Shown: positions 16,620 to 25,925, counted from the first letter of the stretch. The stretch: DNA of 48,377 nucleotides from Desulfobacteraceae bacterium Eth-SRB2 (GCA_004193595.1 RPGQ01000002.1:67965-116341); one strand, 5' to 3'. The notes: generated from the letters alone by a model not told the origin. Made by a program: numbers and translations.

Positions 16620-17909
16620 ATGAGTTTTGATTTGGCAATTCAGGCCAAAAAATTGGGCAAGTGCTATCAGATTTATGACAGGCCGGTGGACCGTCTGAAG
16701 CAATCCTTCTGGCGCGGGAGAAAACGGTTTTACCGGGAGTTTTGGGCCCTCAGGGACGTGTTTTTCGAAATCAGAAAAGGGGAGACGGTCGGAATAATTG
16801 GATCCAACGGATCCGGGAAGTCAACGCTGTTGCAACTCATCTGCGGCACATTGAATCCAACCGAAGGCGAAGTGATGATAAATGGCCGGACGGCAGCTTT
16901 ATTGGAGTTAGGCGCTGGGTTCAATCCCGAGTTTACGGGTCGTGAAAACATCTATATGAATGCCGCCATCATGGGGATTACCCGGGCGGAAATAGATTCG
17001 AGATACGATGAGATTGCTGACTTTGCCGATATCGGCAATTTCATTGAGCAACCGGTAAAGACCTATTCCAGCGGCATGTATGTACGGCTTGCATTTGCCA
17101 CAGCGGTCAATGTTTCACCCGATATTCTGCTCGTGGATGAGACACTGGCCGTCGGCGATGTTCGCTTTCAACAAAAGTGCATGGCGAAGATCAGGAAGTT
17201 CTGCCAATCAGGTACTGTGATTTTTGTAACACATGATACGATTGCCGCAACTGAATTGTGCACTCGAATCATCTGGATCGAATCAGGAAGGGTCCAAATG
17301 GATGGTCTTCCGAAGTTTGTCTCGGAAAAATATTTTCAATTTATGAACGAGGAGGATGTTGGGCTTAAAACGGTTGTCTCGGACAAATCTGTGGATTCCG
17401 CCGGCAACTTTGACATGAATGGGTTTCCAGCCATAGGGGACAATATAAGACAGTTTGGAGACCGAAGGGTTATCATAAAGACAGTGCGTCTCGTCTCTCG
17501 AGGGTTTCATAATGGAATCGTGTATTCCGGGCAGGCATGTGAGATTGGCATGGTGCTGCAGGCTCGTGAAGACATTGCAAACCCCGTGGCCGGCTTCATA
17601 GTAAAGGATCGCCTGGGTCGCGAGATACTTAGCGATAATACGGCCTTAATCAAACAGGACCTCCCCGCGTTGTCAGGTGGGCAGAGTTATGTGATAACAT
17701 TTAGAATTGATGAGTGGCCCAATCTTCAGGAGGGAGATTACTCATTGTCGGCAGCTATAGCAAACGGCACGTCAAATGAAAATGTGCAATGCCATCACCT
17801 GCACGATGCCGTGATATTCAAAAGTATTCCGGTCAGAACACATGCCGGAATATTTTCTATTCCGGATATACAGGTTGGTTTTTTTCAGGAGGGTGATTGG
17901 AGTGCATAA
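16620..17909 (+). CDS. wzt: O-antigen/polysaccharide ABC exporter ATPase with C-terminal glycan-binding domain (Wzt)
   Basis: The product is 429 residues from ATG 16620 (GGAG nine bases upstream); the GTG at 16578 is less likely. Walker A is GSNGSGKST (61-69), the signature is YSSGMYVRLA (about 149), Walker B is DILLVDE (168-174) and the H-loop is His205. Residues about 265-429 form a Wzt-C-type beta-sandwich (VYSGQACEIGMVL, then DRLGREILSDNTA, ending FQEGDWSA). In studied systems this domain recognises a modified non-reducing chain end before export. That fits the many methyltransferases nearby, any of which might make the terminating mark. Its stop codon overlaps the start of the next gene. 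Confidence 0.95.
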   Translation: MSFDLAIQAKKLGKCYQIYDRPVDRLKQSFWRGRKRFYREFWALRDVFFEIRKGETVGIIGSNGSGKSTLLQLICGTLNPTEGEVMINGRTAALLELGAGFNPEFTGRENIYMNAAIMGITRAEIDSRYDEIADFADIGNFIEQPVKTYSSGMYVRLAFATAVNVSPDILLVDETLAVGDVRFQQKCMAKIRKFCQSGTVIFVTHDTIAATELCTRIIWIESGRVQMDGLPKFVSEKYFQFMNEEDVGLKTVVSDKSVDSAGNFDMNGFPAIGDNIRQFGDRRVIIKTVRLVSRGFHNGIVYSGQACEIGMVLQAREDIANPVAGFIVKDRLGREILSDNTALIKQDLPALSGGQSYVITFRIDEWPNLQEGDYSLSAAIANGTSNENVQCHHLHDAVIFKSIPVRTHAGIFSIPDIQVGFFQEGDWSA

Positions 17910-18510
17910 GAGTTCCCTGGATAAAATGCTGGCTTTCAGGAAGAGGTATCTGGAGGGCAAAAAAAAGGTGCCCTTACGGGTTCTGGACCTTGGAAGTCTG
18001 GACATAAATGGATCATATAGAGAGTTTTTTGATATACCCCCCTGGGTGTATGGCGGAATGGACATGGTTTCCGGGAAAAATGTAGATATTATACTGAAAA
18101 ACCCGTATAAGTGGCGAGAAATAAAATCGGAGTCGGCCGATGTCTTGATTTCAGGGCAGGCTTTCGAACATATAGAATTTTTCTGGATTACCATACTTGA
18201 AATAGCAAGAGTTCTAAGGCCCGGGGGGCTGTGCTGTATTATCGCTCCATCAGGAGGCTTCGAGCATAGATACCCTGTGGATTGCTGGCGGTTCTATCCG
18301 GACGGTTTTGCCGCCCTGGCACGTTTCGCACGGCTTGAGGTGCTGGAGGTATCTACCCAATGGGATCCTGACGCCGGGTACACCGATGGCAGCAATATAT
18401 GGCAGGACACCCGGATGGTCTGCAAAAAACCGCATCTTTCACGGCTGGAAACCAGGCGGGAACAGGTAAGGCGCGGTCTGATCCACAGGATGTTGACTCT
18501 GGGACTGTAA
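17902..18510 (+). CDS. Class I SAM-dependent methyltransferase
   Basis: The product is 202 residues from GTG 17902, which overlaps the wzt stop (17907-17909) and has GGAGG at 17888-17892, so translation is probably coupled to wzt. The SAM-binding glycine motif is VLDLGSLDINGSY. ADVLISGQAFEHIEF and ARVLRPGGLCCIIAP are the usual motif II/III segments of the Methyltransf_11 type. HRYPVDCWRFYPDGF resembles sugar or chain-end methyltransferases found beside Wzm/Wzt. Tight coupling to wzt makes a terminal-methylation role attractive, but this is inference. Confidence 0.85.
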   Translation: MHKSSLDKMLAFRKRYLEGKKKVPLRVLDLGSLDINGSYREFFDIPPWVYGGMDMVSGKNVDIILKNPYKWREIKSESADVLISGQAFEHIEFFWITILEIARVLRPGGLCCIIAPSGGFEHRYPVDCWRFYPDGFAALARFARLEVLEVSTQWDPDAGYTDGSNIWQDTRMVCKKPHLSRLETRREQVRRGLIHRMLTLGL

Positions 18511-18520
18511 GAACTACAAT

Positions 18521-21500
18521 ATGAAAACATATTCGGAAAATAAGCCAAGGTATGATTACAGGATAGATTTATCCAATGAGAACAACTCCCATACCAAGAT
18601 ACTGAAACTCATTGACAGAGACAAGTACGTGTTGGAAATCGGATGTGCTACCGGATATATGACCCGGCACCTGAAAGAGGAATTGGGTTGCCATGTGGTT
18701 TGCGTGGAAGTCGATCATAAAGCGGCGGAAAAAGCAAAGCCATATTGTGAAGAGCTGTTAATTGAAGACATTGAGTTGTTTGATTTTGCTAAGACCCTGG
18801 GTGATAGACGCTTTGATGTGGTTATCATGGCTGACATCCTGGAACACCTGAAAGATCCACGCTCCCTTCTCGAAAAATTGCGCTGTTTTCTCACCGAGAC
18901 AGGCTGCATTCTTTTTTCCATACCCAACGGAGCCCATGGTTCCGTAGCATTGGAACTGCTGGATGGTAAATGGGAATACCGGGGCGAAGGGCTGCTGGAC
19001 AGAACTCACCTCCGTTTTTTTGACAAGGACAGTCTGTCTTTTCTCCTTGATGAAACCGGTTATATAATTTCCCAACTGGAGCGTGTCATCATACATCCAA
19101 GGGACACTGAAATGAAAACCCCCTGGGACAGTTACCCACGGGATGTCACTGCTTACATCGAAAAGGTCAACCCCGAATACCAGACTTACCAGTTCATTGT
19201 CAAAGCCCATCCAGCTTCTGTTGCGGGCTGGAAAAAAGGTCTTGAAGATGCACTGGAATCCGAAAAGAAAAAGGCTGTCGCCTTAGAAGAAAAGCTAAAA
19301 AGCACCGAGGTGAATCTGGCCTTTCTCAAGGGAAAACTTGCCGGATTTGAAGCAGAATTTCAAGCAGAAAAAGCAGAAATACGCCGGATCTTTGAAGCGG
19401 AATATGTTCGGCTGAATGAGTACATAACCGGGTTGATGCAGGAAAAAAGCGAACTGAATGAGAGGCTGGCCCGGCAAGATCAGTTATTAAATGAAATACA
19501 AAGTTCGCTTGCCTGGCGTTTGGTCACGCGGTACCGAAGGATTATAGAACGATGTCTCCCCCAAAACACACGAAGGAGACGCTTCTACAATCTTTGCCTC
19601 ATGGCGCCCGTAGTCTTATTTACGGAAGGGGCTTTGGTTTTCTGTCGGAAAATCGCGGTAAGGATACCGGTCTTAAAAAAAGTGGTCCCGGGCGGACGTC
19701 CGGTGAGACAACCCAAAAAGCAATGGCACCCTTTGTCTTTTCCTCTGTTTGACAAAAAAAATGTCGCAATCATCATCCCTGTCTATAATCAGTGTAAGCA
19801 CACCTTCACGTGTCTTGAATCCATTCTGGAAAATACAACCGTCCCTTATAAATTAATCGTGGTGGATAACGCGTCGGACAATGACACAATCCGGATGCTC
19901 GATGCCATGGAAGGGATTCAAATCATTCGAAATCAGGAAAATAAAGGGTTTGTAACCGCATGCAATCAGGGAGCGGAAGACGGAGAGGGCAACTATTATC
20001 TGTTCCTCAATAACGATACTGAAGTTACCGGCGGATGGCTGGAAGCCCTATTGCGACCCTTTGGAAATGAGAAAGTAGGAATTGTGGGCGCCAAGCTGGT
20101 CTATCCTGACGGCAGGCTGCAGGAAGCGGGAAATATCGTCTGGCAGGATGGAACGGGGTGGAATTACGGCCGTGGGGATAGTCCGGACCTTCCCCAGTAT
20201 TCTTATCTGAAGGAGGTTGATTACTGTTCCGGGGCCTGTCTCATGATTCGCAAGACCCTCTGGCTGGATCTGGGAGGCTTCGACAAAACATATGCCCCCG
20301 CCTACTACGAAGATGCCGATCTATGCTTCGCGGCACGGCAACAGGGATACAAGGTTATGTATCAGCCAGAGGCCCATGTGGTTCATTATGAAGGCGCTTC
20401 GGCAGGCACAAACATAAACCCGGGGCATAAGAAATATCAGCAGGTAAATCTCGAAAAGTTCAGGGAAAAGTGGCAGGAAGTCCTGAAAAGCGAACATTTC
20501 ACAGAACCTGAAGAACTTTATATAGCCAGGGAAAGAGGTTTCTCAAAGAGGGTCCTGGTGGTTGACCACTATGTGCCTACCTTTGATGTTGATGCAGGTT
20601 CCCTGAGAATGTTTCACCTCCTCAGGATTTTCATGGAACTGGGCTACAAGGTAATCTTCTGGCCGCAAAACAAGGCTTATAACGAACGATATACGCGGGA
20701 ATTGCAGAGGATGGGCGTTGAAACTCTTTACGGTAAGATAAACTTCGAAGAGTATTTGAAGAATAACGGGAAGTACATCGATGTGATTCTGCTGTCCCGT
20801 CCCAACATTGCCGTCAAATTTATCGACACTGCCAAAACCCAGACGAGCGCCAGGATTATCTACGATACGGTGGATCTCCATTTCGTCCGTGAAGAGCGGA
20901 AGGCAAAGATCGAAACGGATGAAAACGTGCGATTCGAAACAGAAAAGTCTGCAAGAAAATGGAAGAGCCTGGAGCTCTTTTTGGCCAATCAGGCCGATGA
21001 AACACTGGTAGTAAGTCCTGTGGAAAAGGAGATTCTGGAAAAAGAAGGATTGGAAGACAGGGTGTCGGTGGTCTCTCTTGTGTATTCACCGGAATCATGC
21101 TGTAATCCTTTTGAGAAGAGAGAGGGGTTGATGTTTATTGGTGGATTTATTCATCCGCCCAATGAAGATGGAATCGTCTGGTTTATCAAGACCATCTTGC
21201 CAATAATTCAGCAAAGGCTGCCGGGAATTCATCTGCATATCATTGGAAGTCATCCAACCGACAATATAAAATCGCTGGCTTCAACAAGCGTTATCGTGAC
21301 CGGTTATGTAGAGGATGTATCACCCTATTTTGAAAAGGCCAGAGTTTTTGTCAGTCCTCTGCGCTATGGCGCCGGCATAAAGGGAAAAATAGTGCAGTGC
21401 ATGGCCTATGGACTGCCGGTGGTTACCACGCCTATTGGCGCGGAGGGAATGGGTTCGATTGATGGTTATAACGTCCTGATTGCCGAGGATGAAGAACAAT

Positions 21501-21640
21501 TTGCAGACAAAGTGGTAAAAGCCTATCAGGATCAAAAGTTATGGGAAACTCTGTCCCGAAATTCAAGGACGTTATTTGAACAGAATTACACCCCTGATGC
21601 TGTTAAGAAAGCATTACATGCGGTTCTGGAAAAAATGTAA
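18521..21640 (+). CDS. Three-domain fusion: methyltransferase, GT2 and GT4 glycosyltransferases
   Basis: The product is 1039 residues. Residues about 30-230 are a class I methyltransferase (VLEIGCATGYMTRHL, then VVIMADILEHLKDPRSLL). Residues about 240-330 are a charged coiled coil. Residues about 412-650 are a family-2 glycosyltransferase (VAIIIPVYNQ, VVDNASDNDT, LFLNNDTEVTGGWL, EVDYCSGACLMIRK, YEDADLCFAARQQGY). Residues about 675-1039 are a family-4-like glycosyltransferase (VLVVDHYVPTFDVDAGSLRM, later VSPLRYGAGIKGKIVQCMAY). It starts 11 bases after the previous stop. The coiled coil between methyltransferase and transferase recalls chain-length or chain-end control proteins such as WbdD, although there is no kinase here. 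Its GT2-GT4 part is paralogous to the gene at 35245. Confidence 0.9.
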   Translation: MKTYSENKPRYDYRIDLSNENNSHTKILKLIDRDKYVLEIGCATGYMTRHLKEELGCHVVCVEVDHKAAEKAKPYCEELLIEDIELFDFAKTLGDRRFDVVIMADILEHLKDPRSLLEKLRCFLTETGCILFSIPNGAHGSVALELLDGKWEYRGEGLLDRTHLRFFDKDSLSFLLDETGYIISQLERVIIHPRDTEMKTPWDSYPRDVTAYIEKVNPEYQTYQFIVKAHPASVAGWKKGLEDALESEKKKAVALEEKLKSTEVNLAFLKGKLAGFEAEFQAEKAEIRRIFEAEYVRLNEYITGLMQEKSELNERLARQDQLLNEIQSSLAWRLVTRYRRIIERCLPQNTRRRRFYNLCLMAPVVLFTEGALVFCRKIAVRIPVLKKVVPGGRPVRQPKKQWHPLSFPLFDKKNVAIIIPVYNQCKHTFTCLESILENTTVPYKLIVVDNASDNDTIRMLDAMEGIQIIRNQENKGFVTACNQGAEDGEGNYYLFLNNDTEVTGGWLEALLRPFGNEKVGIVGAKLVYPDGRLQEAGNIVWQDGTGWNYGRGDSPDLPQYSYLKEVDYCSGACLMIRKTLWLDLGGFDKTYAPAYYEDADLCFAARQQGYKVMYQPEAHVVHYEGASAGTNINPGHKKYQQVNLEKFREKWQEVLKSEHFTEPEELYIARERGFSKRVLVVDHYVPTFDVDAGSLRMFHLLRIFMELGYKVIFWPQNKAYNERYTRELQRMGVETLYGKINFEEYLKNNGKYIDVILLSRPNIAVKFIDTAKTQTSARIIYDTVDLHFVREERKAKIETDENVRFETEKSARKWKSLELFLANQADETLVVSPVEKEILEKEGLEDRVSVVSLVYSPESCCNPFEKREGLMFIGGFIHPPNEDGIVWFIKTILPIIQQRLPGIHLHIIGSHPTDNIKSLASTSVIVTGYVEDVSPYFEKARVFVSPLRYGAGIKGKIVQCMAYGLPVVTTPIGAEGMGSIDGYNVLIAEDEEQFADKVVKAYQDQKLWETLSRNSRTLFEQNYTPDAVKKALHAVLEKM

Positions 21641-21666
21641 CATATTAAATTGAAGAAGGAACAATT

Positions 21667-21810
21667 ATGAAACGCGCTTTTCCCCTTGCACGGACAAACA
21701 ACACCGGATCAAAGATCGGTACATGGTTTGTCCACGCCACGAACAAAATTGAAGGCTTTGGAAAGGTCTCTCACAATATTACCGTATTGCCCGCGGAGCT
21801 GCGGCAATGA
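21667..21810 (+). CDS. Small ORF (47 aa) overlapping the next start, possible leader or relic
   Basis: ATG 21667 has a good ribosome site (GAAGAAGGA) and its TGA overlaps the ATG of the radical SAM gene (ATGA at 21807-21810). The 31 bases at 21650-21681 nearly match those at the gmd start (23963-23993), including ATGAAACG and GCTTT. After that the sequences part. The peptide itself has no recognisable domain. It may be a translational coupling leader or the remnant of a duplicated gmd 5' end. Confidence 0.35.
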   Translation: MKRAFPLARTNNTGSKIGTWFVHATNKIEGFGKVSHNITVLPAELRQ

Positions 21811-23837
21811 AAATTTCTCTTATTTATCCAGCCAGGCAGATGGGATGGTGGCCGGCGCTGGGACTCGCGTATGTCGCCGCAATGCTCGAGAAGGATGGAC
21901 ACCCTGTTCAGATCGTTGATCGCAATCCCACACTAATGAGAGGAGATGATGTTGACAGCTACACCAGGAGGTTACTGGGCGAATTCAAACCGGATATGGT
22001 CGGCATTACCGTCACCACTCCCTTGCTGAATGACGCCATCCAGGCATTGCGCATTTCAAAAAAAGAAATTCCCCGCGCGCCGGTAGTAATGGGAGGACCT
22101 CACGTGAGCGTTCTCCCGGAAGATACGCTCCACCGCTATCCCGAAATCGATGTCGTGGTAAGGGGAGAAGGAGAACTGACGATACCCGAAATAGCATCGG
22201 GGAAACCTCTTCCGGAAATATTGGGAATCTCTTATCGCAGCAATGGGAAAACCCTGTCTAACCGGGCGCGACCTCCGATTTCCAACTTAGACGATCTTCC
22301 CTTCCCGGCGCGTCATCTCTTTGATATGGAATTTTATCTCAGACCGGACAATACGGTCATTAGAGGCATCGAAGGAATTCGGGCGACCCATATCCTCAAC
22401 TCGAGGGGATGTTTCCACAAATGTGCCTTTTGCGCGGGTTCCGCTGTTTTTGGCAGGGGTGTCCGCGTCCGCTCCCCGGAAAACATCGTTGCCGAGATAC
22501 AACATCTCATCAATGATTACAATATTGAAGGCCTCTACTTTGCGGAAGACGTTTTTTTCACCACAAAAGAGCGGGCGGAGGCGCTGTGTTCCGCATTCGT
22601 CGAGACGGGAATTTCCAAAAAGATCATCTGGTCCGGCCTTGTGCGGGCCAATGCCGCACCGCCTGAACTTATTGAAATGATGAAGGATGCCGGCTGCGTT
22701 CACGTGGAATGCGGTTTTGAAACCGGCTCGCCCCGTCTACTGAAACTGATACGCAAAGGAGCTACCGTGAAGCAGGGCTACGAAACGGCCCGCGCTGTCC
22801 ATAAAGCCGGCCTACGGCTTCTTGCAAGCACAATTGTCGGTTTCCCCACCGAAACAGAATCGGAATTTGATGCTACCCTCAACTTTATACGTGATGTGGA
22901 GCCGCATTTCGTCGGTTTTAACAAATTTGTCCCGTTACCCGGAAGCCAATTTTTTAACGAATTGTCTTCAGAGGGAAAACTAATTACCGACGACTGGGAA
23001 GTGTTTCATGTGAGCGGAAGCGTTCCTCACCATGAACAAATTTCTTATTCCACCATGGACGGACCCGCGTTCTTCAAGAAGTTCAGTGAAAATGCAACAG
23101 GATTTATCGAGGATCTGAACCTTGCCGGTACGATTATCTCCGCTCTGGAAACCCTTGAAGAAAAAAGATACGGCTTCAATTTTTCTCCGGTGAAACTTGA
23201 AATGTTTACCATTGAGGCTCCCGACACGGAAAAAGAGAAATACGAATTTTGCTGGGAGAAACTCTTAACTATTGAAAAATATGATGAGTCGTTCCAGGCC
23301 CAAGATGTTTTTTCGAAAGCAAACTTATCTTCCAAAGTCATTCTATCCCTTTTCAATAATTTTGGAGTCCATCTAATGGAGGATTTCCGACTACGTTCTG
23401 CGGCCTCTCTTCTACATGTAGCCCTCAAGGAAGAGGAGCATCCGCTGTTGCTGGCAAATCTTGGAGTACTTTTTTTCAGGAGGAGGGAGTATCGTCAAAC
23501 GGAGGAATTTTTTGCTTCTTCATTGGCCAGGGCCGAACACCATCGGAAGCGTATTTCCCGGAATCTTGCCAATACATTTTTGCTTCGCGGCCGGCTGAAA
23601 AAAGCAAAGAAAGCATATGAAGCGATTGACAAGGATTTTCAATGCCACGACGGACTCATGGGCCAAGCCGTGTGTCACATTTTACAGGGAGATTTCAACC
23701 ATGCAATAAACTGTTGGACGAGGGTCTCTGAAAAGGGCAACTTGATTGTGGCAAAGCAAAACATAAAGGCAGCCCAGAGCCTAATAACAGGAGGCGGACG
23801 GGTGATCGGGTTTAAGCCCATATCACAACAGGTTTAG
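21807..23837 (+). CDS. B12-binding radical SAM enzyme with C-terminal TPR-like region
   Basis: The product is 676 residues. Residues 1-135 form a cobalamin-binding Rossmann domain (GWWPALGLAYVAAMLE, GITVTTPLLNDA, VVMGGPHVSVLPED, VVVRGEGE). The radical SAM cluster motif is C202-x3-C206-x2-C209 in NSRGCFHKCAFCAG, followed by FAEDVFF, GCVHVECGFETGS and STIVGFPTETE as in BchE/HpnP-like class B enzymes. Residues about 520-660 look like TPR helices (LLLANLGVLFFRRREYRQ, FLLRGRLKKAKKAYEAI). Such enzymes methylate or rearrange unactivated carbons. In this locus the substrate may be a sugar nucleotide or glycan, but a lipid is possible. GGAG lies eight bases before the start. Confidence 0.9.
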   Translation: MKISLIYPARQMGWWPALGLAYVAAMLEKDGHPVQIVDRNPTLMRGDDVDSYTRRLLGEFKPDMVGITVTTPLLNDAIQALRISKKEIPRAPVVMGGPHVSVLPEDTLHRYPEIDVVVRGEGELTIPEIASGKPLPEILGISYRSNGKTLSNRARPPISNLDDLPFPARHLFDMEFYLRPDNTVIRGIEGIRATHILNSRGCFHKCAFCAGSAVFGRGVRVRSPENIVAEIQHLINDYNIEGLYFAEDVFFTTKERAEALCSAFVETGISKKIIWSGLVRANAAPPELIEMMKDAGCVHVECGFETGSPRLLKLIRKGATVKQGYETARAVHKAGLRLLASTIVGFPTETESEFDATLNFIRDVEPHFVGFNKFVPLPGSQFFNELSSEGKLITDDWEVFHVSGSVPHHEQISYSTMDGPAFFKKFSENATGFIEDLNLAGTIISALETLEEKRYGFNFSPVKLEMFTIEAPDTEKEKYEFCWEKLLTIEKYDESFQAQDVFSKANLSSKVILSLFNNFGVHLMEDFRLRSAASLLHVALKEEEHPLLLANLGVLFFRRREYRQTEEFFASSLARAEHHRKRISRNLANTFLLRGRLKKAKKAYEAIDKDFQCHDGLMGQAVCHILQGDFNHAINCWTRVSEKGNLIVAKQNIKAAQSLITGGGRVIGFKPISQQV

Positions 23838-23941
23838 AACTGAACTTTTGAGACCTTTGTACTTCCCTCAAATACGAAGGAGCAATCCCTTATAATAATC
23901 ATGCTGGGCCAAGGGTTCCAAATGACACATACACGGAATCC

Positions 23942-23961
23942 ACTTTTTACGAAACCGTCAA
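23942..23961 (+). repeat. Boundary motif C, copy 1
   Basis: ACTTTTTACGAAACCGTCAA, ending 18 bases before the gmd start. Near-identical copies lie at 25043-25061, 26066-26084 and 27924-27942, always between genes. Confidence 0.7.
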
Positions 23962-23979
23962 TTTGAAGAAGGAATAATC

Positions 23980-24966
23980 ATGAAACGTGCTTTGATTACT
24001 GGAATTACCGGACAGGATGGATCCTATTTGGCGGAGCTATTATTGAGCAAGGGCTATGAGGTTCACAGTATTGTCCGCAGGGTTGCTCTTGAAGACCCGG
24101 CGAACAGATTCTGGCGGATTAAGCATATTTTGGATAGGGTTACGCTGCACGCAGCCTCTTTGGAAAGTTACGCCAGCATATTTAATGTGGTAGAGAAAGT
24201 TAGACCGGATGAATGCTACCATCTGGCCGCCCAGAGTTTTGTCAGTTACTCTTTTGAGGATGCGTTTTCCACACTTAATACCAATATCAATGGGACTCTT
24301 TTTCTTTTATCCGCTGTAGAAAAAAAGGCGCCTGAGTGCAGGTTTTATTTTGCGGCATCCAGCGAGATGTTCGGAAAGGCAAAAGGGACTCCACAAAATG
24401 AGGATACCCCTTTCCATCCTCGTTCGCCTTATGGAATCTCTAAGGTTGCGGGCTTTGATTTGGCAAGAAATTACCGTGAGTCTTATGGCCTGTTCGCCTG
24501 TAACGGCATATTGTTTAATCATGAGTCTCCCCGTCGAGGTTTTGAATTTGTCACACGGAAAATAACCAGTACCGTTGCAAGAATCAAAATGGGTATAGAA
24601 AATGAATTGCGCCTGGGAAACCTGGAAGCAAAGAGAGACTGGGGTTTTTCCGGAGATTACGTTAAAGCGATGTGGCTCATGCTTCAACAGAATGAACCGG
24701 ATGATTATGTAATCGCAACCAACGAAACCCATTCCGTGAAAGAATTTGTAGACCTGGCTTTCAGTTACGCCGGTCTTGACTGGAAGGACCACGTGGTTAT
24801 TGACGAAAGATTTTTTCGTCCGGCCGAGGTGCAATTGCTCATGGGAGATTACAGCAAAGGGAAAAAGAAACTGGGCTGGAAACCCACGGTAAGATTCGAA
24901 GAGCTTGTCAAGATGATGGTGGAAGCGGATCTGAAGAATGGAATAATACTTCGTAACTACAGATGA
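23980..24966 (+). CDS. gmd: GDP-mannose 4,6-dehydratase
   Basis: The product is 328 residues. It is an extended SDR with NAD(P) motif GITGQDG (8-14), SSEMFG (127-132), Y151-x3-K155 in SPYGISK, and NHESPRRG, which together are characteristic of Gmd. It converts GDP-D-mannose to GDP-4-keto-6-deoxy-D-mannose, the precursor of GDP-L-fucose, GDP-D-rhamnose and GDP-perosamine. No GDP-fucose synthase, Rmd reductase or perosamine aminotransferase is recognisable in the window, so the final sugar is undefined. The ribosome site GAAGAAGGA precedes the start. It is slightly shorter than many Gmd proteins (about 340-370). Confidence 0.95.
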   Translation: MKRALITGITGQDGSYLAELLLSKGYEVHSIVRRVALEDPANRFWRIKHILDRVTLHAASLESYASIFNVVEKVRPDECYHLAAQSFVSYSFEDAFSTLNTNINGTLFLLSAVEKKAPECRFYFAASSEMFGKAKGTPQNEDTPFHPRSPYGISKVAGFDLARNYRESYGLFACNGILFNHESPRRGFEFVTRKITSTVARIKMGIENELRLGNLEAKRDWGFSGDYVKAMWLMLQQNEPDDYVIATNETHSVKEFVDLAFSYAGLDWKDHVVIDERFFRPAEVQLLMGDYSKGKKKLGWKPTVRFEELVKMMVEADLKNGIILRNYR

Positions 24967-25042
24967 TAATAAGAGAATTTTGAAAAAGGTTTAGTTTTGA
25001 TGACTTGGTATTTCACAAGAATGACAAGAGGACGTAAAATTT

Positions 25043-25061
25043 ACTTTTTACGAAACCATCA
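25043..25061 (+). repeat. Boundary motif C, copy 2
   Basis: ACTTTTTACGAAACCATCA directly abuts the start codon of the methyltransferase at 25061 (the last A is the A of ATG), so the motif occupies the position where a ribosome site would be. Confidence 0.7.
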
Positions 25062-25924
25062 TGATTAATCAACAAAAATCTATCGCAGAGGAATTTTTGC
25101 AGGCAACCAAGGCATTTAATGAAGGGGCTCTTCAGCTTGGTTTTGGAGACCTGAGCAATTACTATTGGTATCACACCGTTGAACTACCCAATGGCCTTAT
25201 TACTCCTGGGCAGTACGATTTCCGAGCCACGATCTCATCATTTCATTTTCCGGAAAATATGCAGGGCATGACCGTTTTGGACGTTGGTTCCGCAACCGGT
25301 TATTTTGCTTTCGAGTTCGAGAAACGCGGGGCGCGGGTCACCTCCGTAGAAATTCCCTCTCTGGAATCGCTGGACCGATTTCCCGGACAGAACACCGAAC
25401 AACTATTGCGAAAAATTGAAAAGATGATGAAAACGATGACCCGACTGGATGAAGCCCGGACAAGATACAGTGCTAAAGATCTGTACTTTTACTTGCTCAA
25501 AGGGCCGTTCGAATTCTGCCAAAAACTTCTAAATTCCAGGGTCGAGAGATGTTTGTCAACCGTATATGATCTTTCGGACAAGCTTGCGGGCACCCGCTTT
25601 GATCTTGTTTTCATGGGAGACATTTTGTTGCATACGTTGAATCCGCTGCAGGCATTAGCCGCCGTAACTCCACTTTGCGACGGCACCCTGATACTGTCAC
25701 AGGTGATTCCGGATGCGCCTGATGGCACACCGGTCTTGATTTATGTCGGTGGAGATGACCTCAACAATGATGAGATTTCCTGGTGGTTGCCCAACAAGCT
25801 GTTTCTCGAACAGTTACTCAAAAAATTTGGGTTCAAAAGCGTCCTGACGGTCGGCACTCACAGCGGCACCCTTAAGCCTGCGGGATTTCCTTTTGTACGT
25901 TCAGTCCTGCACGCATCCAGATAA
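25061..25924 (+). CDS. SAM-dependent methyltransferase, CmoB-like core
   Basis: The product is 287 residues. The segment YYWYHTVELPNGLITPGQYD, followed by MTVLDVGSATGYFAFEFEKR (SAM loop) and VTSVEI, is typical of the DUF1698/CmoB-like group, whose members outside tRNA modification are often found in glycan clusters. FDLVFMGDILLHTLNPLQAL is motif II and the C-terminal part (WWLPNKLFLEQLLKKFGF) is shared with sugar methyltransferases. The start codon overlaps boundary motif C and has no Shine-Dalgarno sequence, so another start or leaderless translation is possible. The substrate is unknown. Confidence 0.8.
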   Translation: MINQQKSIAEEFLQATKAFNEGALQLGFGDLSNYYWYHTVELPNGLITPGQYDFRATISSFHFPENMQGMTVLDVGSATGYFAFEFEKRGARVTSVEIPSLESLDRFPGQNTEQLLRKIEKMMKTMTRLDEARTRYSAKDLYFYLLKGPFEFCQKLLNSRVERCLSTVYDLSDKLAGTRFDLVFMGDILLHTLNPLQALAAVTPLCDGTLILSQVIPDAPDGTPVLIYVGGDDLNNDEISWWLPNKLFLEQLLKKFGFKSVLTVGTHSGTLKPAGFPFVRSVLHASR

Positions 25925-25925
25925 G

